Source: Deltaproteobacteria bacterium | GTDB taxonomy: Bacteria; Myxococcota_A; Polyangia; Polyangiales; Houyiibacteriaceae | Assembly: GCA_013151775.1 (NCBI GenBank) | Contig: JAADHO010000166.1 | Coordinates: 1 to 54,661, forward strand | DNA: 54,661 bases | Direction: 5' to 3' | In this document: positions 8,658 to 16,743 of the stretch, in pieces | How the letters are laid out: each line of letters begins with the position of its first letter | Numbering within the stretch: position 1 is the stretch's first letter | Program-made: the position numbers and the translations under genes | Notes under the pieces: generated by a model | The model's input: only the letters and a program-made list of their open reading frames with translations | Database searches by the model: none | Told to the model about the DNA's origin: nothing

Positions 8658-9728
8658 TCAAGCGGCGTGCATGATGGGCGGCCGGTAGGTGTGTGGCGGG
8701 AAGGTGACGCTGTGATCTCCGCTCCGCCACAGCTGCGACGCTTGAGCGTGCGCCTGACTCAACAGGTGCATCATGGCGCGCTCCTTCGCCTTGGCCTCGG
8801 CGGAGCCGAACGCATAGGGCCGGCGCTTGAACGAAGGATTCTCGGAGCGGTCGGTGAAGTCTGCTCTCACGACGGCCTCCACCCCAAGAGGTTCCACGCT
8901 CGTCTCACGCTCCTCCTCCTGCTCCACCCGCACCAGCCACTCCGCGAGCATGCGCCCATACGCCTCCCGCTCGAACTGCGTACAGTGCGGCAGCGGCGAC
9001 AGCCTCAGCATCGCGTTGCGGAAGAAGGGTGCCAAGTCTGCCGGGCGGTTCTTGCGATGCCAGGCGCTGCAGTCGAGCCACTCGAAGTCGAGCTCGTCCG
9101 TGTCGCACACCCCGTACGCTAGGTTCAGCCCCGGCCAGTCGTCGTGGCGCTCCACCAGCCCCGCCGCCACCGGGTTGCGCAGCGTGTACGCGGTGAGCGT
9201 CTCGGCCGCCGCGTCATCCAGGATCGGCTGCGCGTGGTACCGGCCCGCCCACATCCCGCCGCGCCTCCCGGTGATGCGATTCACCGCCTTGGTGATGCGC
9301 GCGTTCACGTAGCCCATGAACGTCGCCAGATTCTTCTTCCGGGTCCGCAGCACCACGTGCATGTGACTCGACATCACCACGAGCGCGTAGACCTCCACGT
9401 CGTACTTCTCCTGTGCTCGCGCGAAGGCCGAACCCACCAAGCCCTTGGCGATACGCGTCAGGCTCTGCGCGTCGAGGGTTGGCGACAGGGGTCGTTTCCA
9501 GCGATTCGCGTCCTTCACCATCTCGTCGATGCGCCGAGCGGCCTGCCTCTGCATGGCCTCGAGCGGCCTGCGCGCCCGTCGATTCGGTGGCGTGAGTCCA
9601 CAGCTCACCAGCGGGTGCAGCCAGAACCGCTCCTCATTGGTCTGGCAGGTCACGAACCACAGCACCTCATCCCGCTCGAGCCGCAGCGGCCGGCAGCGTC
9701 TCGCCTTGGCGTGTTCATCTTCCGACAT
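8658..9728 (-). CDS. REP-associated (IS200-like) Y1 tyrosine transposase
   Basis: This 356-residue protein carries the HUH signature H-M-H at residues 122-124 (V-V-M-S-S-H-M-H-V-V-L), which binds the catalytic metal. A Y-T-L-R-N-P-V-A-A-G-L helix follows at 181-191, matching the Y-x-x-x-N-P-V-R-A-G-L motif of REP-associated transposases; Tyr181 is a candidate nucleophile. Such enzymes cut and join single-stranded DNA at REP palindromes. The gene sits between inverted copies of a short repeat (8491 and 9786/9825), as expected for a RAYT with its substrate. About 150 residues follow the catalytic domain, more than in the IS200 family. The frame is intact, so it may be active or domesticated. 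Confidence 0.9.
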   Translation of the reverse strand: MSEDEHAKARRCRPLRLERDEVLWFVTCQTNEERFWLHPLVSCGLTPPNRRARRPLEAMQRQAARRIDEMVKDANRWKRPLSPTLDAQSLTRIAKGLVGSAFARAQEKYDVEVYALVVMSSHMHVVLRTRKKNLATFMGYVNARITKAVNRITGRRGGMWAGRYHAQPILDDAAAETLTAYTLRNPVAAGLVERHDDWPGLNLAYGVCDTDELDFEWLDCSAWHRKNRPADLAPFFRNAMLRLSPLPHCTQFEREAYGRMLAEWLVRVEQEEERETSVEPLGVEAVVRADFTDRSENPSFKRRPYAFGSAEAKAKERAMMHLLSQAHAQASQLWRSGDHSVTFPPHTYRPPIMHAA

Positions 9729-9785
9729 GCCCCCTTATCGGCACGAGTCCGCTCCAGTTGCGTCGGTCGATTCCTGCTCCTCCTC

Positions 9786-9847
9786 AATTCATCCTGGAAG
9801 CTTCGGCGCTGCTCAATTCATCCCAATTCATCCTGGAAGCTTCGGCG
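9786..9847 (+). repeat. two direct 23-bp copies of the REP-like repeat plus a fragment
   Basis: The 23-bp sequence beginning AATTCATCCTGGAAGC and ending TTCGGCG occurs at 9786-9808 and again, identical, at 9825-9847, 39 bp apart. A broken copy (CAATTCATCC) lies between them at 9814-9823. Its first 16 bases are inverted relative to the copy at 8491-8506, so the transposase gene is framed by inverted repeats. Confidence 0.8.
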
Positions 9848-9906
9848 GGAACCTTCGGCGACGGAGAGGCTTGGGCGTGGCCAGACCCGCTGCGCGGGCG
9901 TTTGGC

Positions 9907-10650
9907 CTAAAAGCGCACGATTTCCGAGCGCCGGCGACCCTGCTTGGTCCTTGTTCGGCGTGGCAGGTGGTTCAACCAATCGCGGCAACGATCTGCGCCG
10001 GGAAGCGCGATGAGTTGCTCCATCACCTCCCCCGGGAGGGTCGAGTCGACCACGCCCTGTGTCTCCGCCACGGCAATCTGCCACGGGGCGTGCTCACGTC
10101 CTTGCGATTGGGAGCTGAAGGAGACGCTGCCCACGGGCGAGTCGATCTCCATCGCCACGTCTGGATAGTCGTCGGTATGTCTGATGAGGGCCTCGTACGG
10201 TCCGGGGCTCGCATCCACAGTCGCGAGGCGCGCGAGCAACCGCGTGACCTGCTCGGCGGGGACGTTGACGGAGTCGAGTTCACCCTCACCCGCCGATCGA
10301 CACACCGTGCGGACCCTAAACCCCTCGGGCGTCAGCTCGAAATCGTAGGTGTGACTGATGGGCGACCTCGGGCTGTATCCGCGCCACCCGGCCCGCAGAT
10401 GCACGGTCGTGGCCGCCGGCAAGGCAGCGAGCGCGGCCGCGAAGGGCGGGGGCTCCTGCGGAGTCGGCGCCGACGCCGCGGGCCGTTCGGCCGTTGCCTG
10501 GGGCTGCAGCACTGGAGTCTCGGCCGTCGCCTGGGGCTGCCTCGCGGGAGTCTCGGCCATTGCCTGAGTCTGGGGCGGAGCGCCAGAGCTACCGCAACCG
10601 CCCATCATCACGGTCGTCAGGAAAAAGATTCGCCACGAGAATCGGTCCAT
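9907..10650 (-). CDS. lipoprotein of unknown function
   Basis: The ATG at 10650 is preceded by AAGGAG at good spacing and opens a lipoprotein signal with the lipobox M-M-G-G-C (Cys19). A low-complexity linker follows with three near-copies of the unit Q-P-Q-A-T-A-E-T-P. The globular part (about 75-225) has no recognised motif. It ends in a very basic tail (P-R-R-T-R-T-K-Q-G-R-R-R), and the last codons approach the REP-like repeats, so the C-terminus could have been altered by repeat-mediated change. It is downstream of, and on the same strand as, the carboxylase genes, but a hairpin lies between them. Function unknown. Confidence 0.75.
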   Translation of the reverse strand: MDRFSWRIFFLTTVMMGGCGSSGAPPQTQAMAETPARQPQATAETPVLQPQATAERPAASAPTPQEPPPFAAALAALPAATTVHLRAGWRGYSPRSPISHTYDFELTPEGFRVRTVCRSAGEGELDSVNVPAEQVTRLLARLATVDASPGPYEALIRHTDDYPDVAMEIDSPVGSVSFSSQSQGREHAPWQIAVAETQGVVDSTLPGEVMEQLIALPGADRCRDWLNHLPRRTRTKQGRRRSEIVRF

Positions 10651-10661
10651 GAACGCTCCTT

Positions 10662-10685
10662 GCGAGTGCTGACCTTAGCACTCGC
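10662..10685 (-). terminator. perfect 9-bp hairpin between carboxylase and lipoprotein genes
   Basis: GCGAGTGCT and AGCACTCGC form a perfect 9-bp stem with a 6-base loop. It lies 36 bp past the stop of the carboxylase alpha gene and directly before the AAGGAG ribosome site of the lipoprotein gene. No T-run follows, so it could be a weak terminator, an RNA element that hides the ribosome site, or an operator. Confidence 0.45.
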
Positions 10686-10721
10686 GCGCGTTCGCCGCGG
10701 CGCGACAAGACATCGAACGCG

Positions 10722-12731
10722 TCATCCGGGTGCGTCACCCTCGTCCGCGCGGATGACGAAGAGCAGCGCGTCGGCCTCCACCTGATCGCCCTCGGTGACG
10801 TCTACACGCACGACCTCACCGGCGTGAGGGGCGCGCACGCTGTGCTCCATCTTCATGGCCTCGAGCACTGCCAGCCCTTGGCCCGCCTCCACGCGATCTC
10901 CGACGGCCACACGTAGCGAGAGCACGCGACCGGGCATGGGCGCGATGCACGCGCCGACGACGCGCTCGACCTCGCGCTCGGGAAAACGCGGGCGCTGACG
11001 CAGGCTCACGCAAGCATCCAAGGTCGTCACGTAGAACGTCAGCTCGTGCCTCACGACGCGCGACCGCCGACGCACTCCAGCGTCCTCCCAGCGCAGCGTG
11101 TTCTCCTCGAGACCCAGCAACGCGACGGAGCGCTTCTCTCCGTTGAGGTCCATCTCGAAGCGTCCCGCACCGAGATGCCGGTAGCTCAGCTCGATGTTCT
11201 CATCTTCGCCTTCGCTCTCGAAGCTCAGCCCCTGCGGCGTGTGGAAGTTGTTGCGGTACCCGCGAGGGATTGTGCGCAGCAGGTCGGCCTCGCCTCGGCG
11301 TGTCTCGAAGCCGAAAAGCGTCGCCGCCACACACGCGCTCCGCAGGTACTCACCGCTTGGGCGCGCACTCAGCGCCTCCGCGAGGTGCTCCTGAATGAAG
11401 TGCGTGTGCGTGTCACCCGAGCGAAACGCCGTGTGGTCCAGCGCCCGAATCAGCAGCTGGCGATTCGTAGCAACGCCGGCGAGGCCCAGCGACGAGAGGA
11501 AGCGGATCATGCGGTCGATGACCGTGGCGCGATCCTGTGCGTGCATCACGACGCGCGCGAGCATCGGATCGTAGTGTGGCGACACCACGGAGCCCTCCTC
11601 CACGCCCGCCTCCACGCGCAAGCCCGGCACGCTCTCCCATGCGAAGTCGAGCAAGCGGCCCGTCTGCGGCAAGAAATCCTTGGCGGGATCCTCCGCGTAG
11701 AGGCGCACCTCGAGGGCATGCCCCGAGAGCGGGATCTCATCCTGAATGAAGTGCAAGCGTTCCCCGCGCGCCACGCGTAGCTGCACCTCGACCAGATCGA
11801 GGCCTGTGACCATCTCCGTGGTCGCGTGCTCGACCTGAAGTCGCGTGTTCATCTCGAGGAAGTAGAACTCGCCGCTCGGCGCGAGCAGAAATTCTACCGT
11901 GCCCACACCGCGGTAGCCGATGGCCTGTGCGCAGCGAACGGCCGCCTCGCCCATGCGCGCGCGCAGCTCGTGATCGAGCGCGGGGGACGGGCACTCCTCG
12001 ATGATCTTCTGATGCCTGCGTTGAATCGAGCACTCGCGCTCGTAGGCGTGGATCACGTTGCCCGCGCCATCGGCGAGGATCTGGATCTCCACATGTCGTG
12101 GGCGCTCGACGTAGCGCTCGAGCAAGAGGCTCCCGTCACCGAAGGCCGCCTCGGCTTCGCGCCGCGCGGACTGAATCGCCTCTTCGAGTCCGTCGAGTGA
12201 GTCGAGGCGCTTCATGCCCTTGCCGCCACCGCCCGCCGCCGCCTTCAGCAAGAGCGGCGCTCCGAGCTGCCGAGCACAGGCCATCAGCGTGGCGTCATCT
12301 TGCGCCTCGGGGATCGCGCCCTCGATCACGGGGACGCCCACCTCGGCGGCGATGGCCTTGGCGCGGCGCTTGTCGCCCATGGACTCGATGGACTCGGGCG
12401 TGGGGCCGACGAAGACCAGGCCCGCGTCCTCTACGGCGCGCGCGAAGCCAGCGTTCTCGGCCAAGAATCCCCACCCGGGGTGGATGGCGTCGGCGCCGAC
12501 GCGCGCGGCGGCCTCGAGCACGCGCTCGACGTTCAGATAGCTCTCCGCGGCGGGCGCCGGGCCGATGCGCACGGCCTCGTCCGCCTCGCGCACGAAGGGC
12601 AAGTCCGCGTCCGCGTCGGAGAAGACGGCCACGCAGCTGATGCCCATGCGCCGCGCCGTGGTCATCACGCGTGAGGCGACGTCGCCGCGGTTGGCGATCA
12701 AGAGCTTTCGGATGGGCTTCGTCGTCGTCAT
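10722..12731 (-). CDS. acyl-CoA carboxylase alpha subunit (biotin carboxylase plus biotin carrier)
   Basis: This 669-residue protein has the biotin carboxylase domain (about 5-450) with the start K-L-L-I-A-N-R-G-D-V-A-S-R, the ATP-grasp loop A-A-A-G-G-G-G-K-G-M, and the E-M-N-T-R-L-Q-V-E-H-A catalytic segment. A central linker domain follows, and a C-terminal biotinyl domain carries E-A-M-K-M-E-H-S with the biotinylated Lys627. It carboxylates its own biotin with ATP and bicarbonate and passes the carboxyl group to the beta subunit encoded 13 bp upstream. The length and one-chain layout fit the methylcrotonyl-, geranyl- or propionyl-CoA carboxylase group rather than AccC. The pairing with an MCC-type beta chain favours leucine or isoprenoid catabolism, though the substrate is not certain. 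Confidence 0.93.
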   Translation of the reverse strand: MTTTKPIRKLLIANRGDVASRVMTTARRMGISCVAVFSDADADLPFVREADEAVRIGPAPAAESYLNVERVLEAAARVGADAIHPGWGFLAENAGFARAVEDAGLVFVGPTPESIESMGDKRRAKAIAAEVGVPVIEGAIPEAQDDATLMACARQLGAPLLLKAAAGGGGKGMKRLDSLDGLEEAIQSARREAEAAFGDGSLLLERYVERPRHVEIQILADGAGNVIHAYERECSIQRRHQKIIEECPSPALDHELRARMGEAAVRCAQAIGYRGVGTVEFLLAPSGEFYFLEMNTRLQVEHATTEMVTGLDLVEVQLRVARGERLHFIQDEIPLSGHALEVRLYAEDPAKDFLPQTGRLLDFAWESVPGLRVEAGVEEGSVVSPHYDPMLARVVMHAQDRATVIDRMIRFLSSLGLAGVATNRQLLIRALDHTAFRSGDTHTHFIQEHLAEALSARPSGEYLRSACVAATLFGFETRRGEADLLRTIPRGYRNNFHTPQGLSFESEGEDENIELSYRHLGAGRFEMDLNGEKRSVALLGLEENTLRWEDAGVRRRSRVVRHELTFYVTTLDACVSLRQRPRFPEREVERVVGACIAPMPGRVLSLRVAVGDRVEAGQGLAVLEAMKMEHSVRAPHAGEVVRVDVTEGDQVEADALLFVIRADEGDAPG

Positions 12732-12744
12732 GTCGTCGCCTGCG

Positions 12745-14358
<1,614 letters not shown>

Positions 14359-14400
14359 GCATGCATCGTCCGCGGCACACGCGGGCACGTCAACGACAAA

Positions 14401-14416
14401 CTGAATGAGGATTCAG
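14401..14416. promoter_or_regulatory. 16-bp palindrome upstream of carboxylase operon
   Basis: CTGAAT-GAGG-ATTCAG is a perfect 6-bp inverted repeat with a 4-base spacer, about 42 bp before the beta-subunit start. Its size and place suit a repressor operator, but it is short enough to arise by chance. Confidence 0.3.
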
Positions 14417-14487
14417 ATGCTCGCGACGCCGCCCTTGTCAGCGGGAGCGGTAGCGCAATGACAAAAGCACGCGACGACACACGGCGC

Positions 14488-16008
14488 TCAGAGCGGCGTG
14501 ATGATGCGGATGCACTCACCCGTCGACGAAGCGCAGCCGGCACTGCAGGGGGTGACCGTGCAGCCTGAGCAGGAGCTGCCGCCGCAGACACCACCGGGCG
14601 GACAGGTGACCGAGGTGCGTCGACCCGTGCAGATCGAGCCGCCGCGCACACAACTCAGGCTCTGCTCGGTGCCCGTGCAGCCGGCGTCCGTGCACCTGCC
14701 GCCGCCATAGCGCACGGACCACCTCGAGCGGGTGCAGGTGCTGTAGTTCGCGCAGTCGTCGGTGGTGCGGGTCTCGCCGCAGCCCGTCGTCGTGCCGCAG
14801 GTGGCGGTGTAGGCGGTGTACCCGGCCGCGGTACAGGTCGCCGGGCTCGTGGTGCAGAGGGTGTCCACGGCGGTGCCGGTCGGATTGCAGGCGGAGGGCG
14901 TGGCGCAGGTCGGCGAGTAGGTCGTGAAGGTGAGGGCTCCGCCGGCGGCGCTGCAGCTGTTTGGGCGGGTCCTGCAAGGACTGCGGGTCACGGCGATGCC
15001 GCAGCCGGTCGACGGATCGCAGGTCGACGTGTAGCTGGTGAGCGCTCCGCGCACGCATCGATTCCTTCTTGCGAGGCAGGGGGTGCTCGTGTCCACCGCG
15101 CCGCCGCTCTGGCAGTCGGTGCCCGCAGCGTTGCACGCAGGGGCGTAGGTGACGTAGCTCGTGACGCCGCCGGGATCGGTCACGCAGGCAGGTCCTCCGG
15201 CGGTGCACGCGGAGTTGGTCCTGTTGATGCTGCAGCCGGCGCTCGGATCGCAGCCTCGGACGTTCTCGACTCGGACCGCGCGCCTGCACGAGGTGGTAGT
15301 GCCCGCGTCACACGGGCTGGTGCTGCCGACACACACCGCGCTGCCGCTCGCCGCGGAGCAGGTCTCGGTCACGTAGTCGCTCGTCGCGTCGCAGGCCGGA
15401 GCCGCGCAGGCGGCGACCGTGTCGACGTTCACGCAGCTCAGGCTCGCGCTGTCACAGCTGCCGCGCGTCGCCACGACGCTGTCGGCGCTGCAGGTGTCGC
15501 TATCGCTCGCGGCGCAGTCGACGCGGGTCGGCGCGTTCTCCACGCAAGCGCCCCCGCTGCAGGCAAAGGTCTGCGTGGTCAACTCGGTCGCGGAGCTGCA
15601 GCTGACCACCGGCGGACAGTCACTGTCGCTACCGCAGGCGGGTGGACCCGCGTCGGTCATGGCGCCACCGTCGGTCATCGCCGCGTCGCTCGTGGCGCCA
15701 CCGTCGGTCATGGCGCCACCGTCGGTCAGGGCGCCTGCGTCGCCGCCCGCGTCGGTCATGACGCCCGCGTCGGTCATGGCGCCACCGTCGGTCATCGCCG
15801 CGTCGGTCATGACGCCCGCGTCGTCGCCGGCATCGGTCGTGCCGCCGCCATCGTCTCCCGCGTCGGTGGCTCCCCCGTCCTCGCCGATGGGCCCGCTGTC
15901 GAGGCCGGCGTCAAACCCCACGGGCCCGGCTCCGCCACCGCACGCGGCGAGGCCCCAACCCAAGGCGAGGAAGATCGCGGGAAACGAGAAGCTCCGAACG
16001 TCACTCAT
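14488..16008 (-). CDS. Cys-rich lipoprotein with long Asp/Ala/Gly/Met linker
   Basis: The ATG at 16008, preceded by AAGGTGG, gives a lipoprotein signal ending in G-L-A-A-C. Residues about 25-120 are a repetitive linker (M-T-D-G-G-A, M-T-D-A-G-V, G-G-D-A-G-A). The remaining part, about 380 residues, is a chain of Cys-rich segments with regular pairs such as C-S-G-G-A-C-V, C-D-P-S-A-G-C and C-D-P-S-T-G-C, rich in Thr and Ser. No catalytic motif is visible, and the cysteines probably form disulfides outside the cytoplasm. A start 24 codons upstream would put a charged stretch before the signal peptide and is unlikely. The gene stands alone, facing the inverted repeat at 16104. Confidence 0.82.
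   Translation of the reverse strand: MSDVRSFSFPAIFLALGWGLAACGGGAGPVGFDAGLDSGPIGEDGGATDAGDDGGGTTDAGDDAGVMTDAAMTDGGAMTDAGVMTDAGGDAGALTDGGAMTDGGATSDAAMTDGGAMTDAGPPACGSDSDCPPVVSCSSATELTTQTFACSGGACVENAPTRVDCAASDSDTCSADSVVATRGSCDSASLSCVNVDTVAACAAPACDATSDYVTETCSAASGSAVCVGSTSPCDAGTTTSCRRAVRVENVRGCDPSAGCSINRTNSACTAGGPACVTDPGGVTSYVTYAPACNAAGTDCQSGGAVDTSTPCLARRNRCVRGALTSYTSTCDPSTGCGIAVTRSPCRTRPNSCSAAGGALTFTTYSPTCATPSACNPTGTAVDTLCTTSPATCTAAGYTAYTATCGTTTGCGETRTTDDCANYSTCTRSRWSVRYGGGRCTDAGCTGTEQSLSCVRGGSICTGRRTSVTCPPGGVCGGSSCSGCTVTPCSAGCASSTGECIRIITPL
15649..15832. repeat. tandem short repeats encoding the Met-Thr-Asp-Gly linker
   Basis: The unit GCGCCACCGTCGGTCAT and near copies ending GTCGGTCAT recur about ten times with small changes. 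They code for the linker of the lipoprotein gene. Such runs tend to change length by slippage. Confidence 0.75.
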
Positions 16009-16313
16009 GTGGACCACCTTTTCCAACGCTCGTCCCCCAGCGAGCGCCCCACGCATGGCTATCACGCCACAGCGAAGCACTTCAAGTGAAGCGACGAAGC
16101 GACGGGGACGCTCTGCGTCATTGCGTCATTCAAGATCCGCGGGAAGCGTGGCTCCGCCGGCAGGTCGTGAATGACGCAATGACGCAGAGCGTCCCCTATT
16201 CCTCCCCTTGTTGATGCAGATCAATGCAGATCAATACGAAGTGTCGATATCGATGTCGGACTGTGAGATGATTGCGTTTGACTGTACGCAGTGAATAAGA
16301 GAGGTGGCAGGCA
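16009..16313. other. intergenic region with inverted repeat and short direct repeat
   Basis: About 305 bp lie between two diverging genes. The segment holds the 29-bp inverted repeat at 16104-16196, a 10-bp direct repeat ATGCAGATCA at 16214-16223 and 16224-16233, and a locally AT-rich stretch before the zinc-ribbon gene that is likely to contain its promoter. No gene is supported here. Confidence 0.6.
16104..16196. repeat. perfect 29-bp inverted repeat, possible MITE or REP element
   Basis: Arms at 16104-16132 and 16168-16196 are exact reverse complements (GGGGACGCTCTGCGTCATTG and so on), separated by 35 bases. Within each arm TGCGTCAT occurs twice in a row. The perfect match points to a mobile element relic or a strong RNA hairpin. 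No transposase lies next to it. Confidence 0.85.
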
Positions 16314-16706
16314 ATGAAAGCATGCGCACAATGCGCCGAAGACTTCGAAGATGCTGTTTTGGTGTTTTCGTCTTCTGGAGAAGTTTGTCCGGATTGTTCA
16401 GAGGCGTTGGAGGCGCCTGCGAAAGCTCGCCTCAGCCCTGCTGCGATCGTCGGCCTTGGTGCAGGTTTTCTGCCATTCGTCTTCTCGTTTCGTACTTCTC
16501 AGAGTACCACCGTGAACGGGCAGGTCGTGAGTTCGTCCAGCCTCGGATACGTCGCGCTGCTCGGAGGGGGCATCGCTTTGCTCGCGGGGGTGGTGGCGTT
16601 GCTCGGAGCAAGCAAGGCTACCGACAAGAAGAAGGCGATGGCCGTCGCGGGCGCCGTTCTGTTGCTCGGAGCGCTTCAGCTCGCGCGAGGGTTCGGTCTC
16701 TTCTAG
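16314..16706 (+). CDS. small zinc-ribbon membrane protein
   Basis: This 130-residue protein has an N-terminal zinc-ribbon-like set of cysteines, C-x-x-C at 4/7 and C-x-x-C at 25/28. Three hydrophobic segments follow (about 42-60, 80-100 and 108-125). The start ATG has GAGAGGTGG just upstream, and the upstream region is AT-rich compared with its surroundings. The layout, a cytosolic metal-binding knuckle on a small membrane anchor, is common in small bacterial proteins of unknown role. It converges with the next gene. No function is proposed. Confidence 0.75.
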   Translation: MKACAQCAEDFEDAVLVFSSSGEVCPDCSEALEAPAKARLSPAAIVGLGAGFLPFVFSFRTSQSTTVNGQVVSSSSLGYVALLGGGIALLAGVVALLGASKATDKKKAMAVAGAVLLLGALQLARGFGLF

Positions 16707-16743
16707 AGCGCGACCCAGGTAGGGCGCGCTGCGATGCCGCGGA

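Noticed and set aside
10662-10685. CIRCE (HrcA operator), because TTAGCACTC is present
   Set aside because: CIRCE needs TTAGCACTC-N9-GAGTGCTAA. Here the half-sites are in the reverse order with a 6-base loop, and no chaperone gene follows.
16214-16233. ATGCAGATCA direct repeat as a regulator-binding site
   Set aside because: Only two copies, no symmetry and no defined promoter beside it; too weak to call beyond a note.
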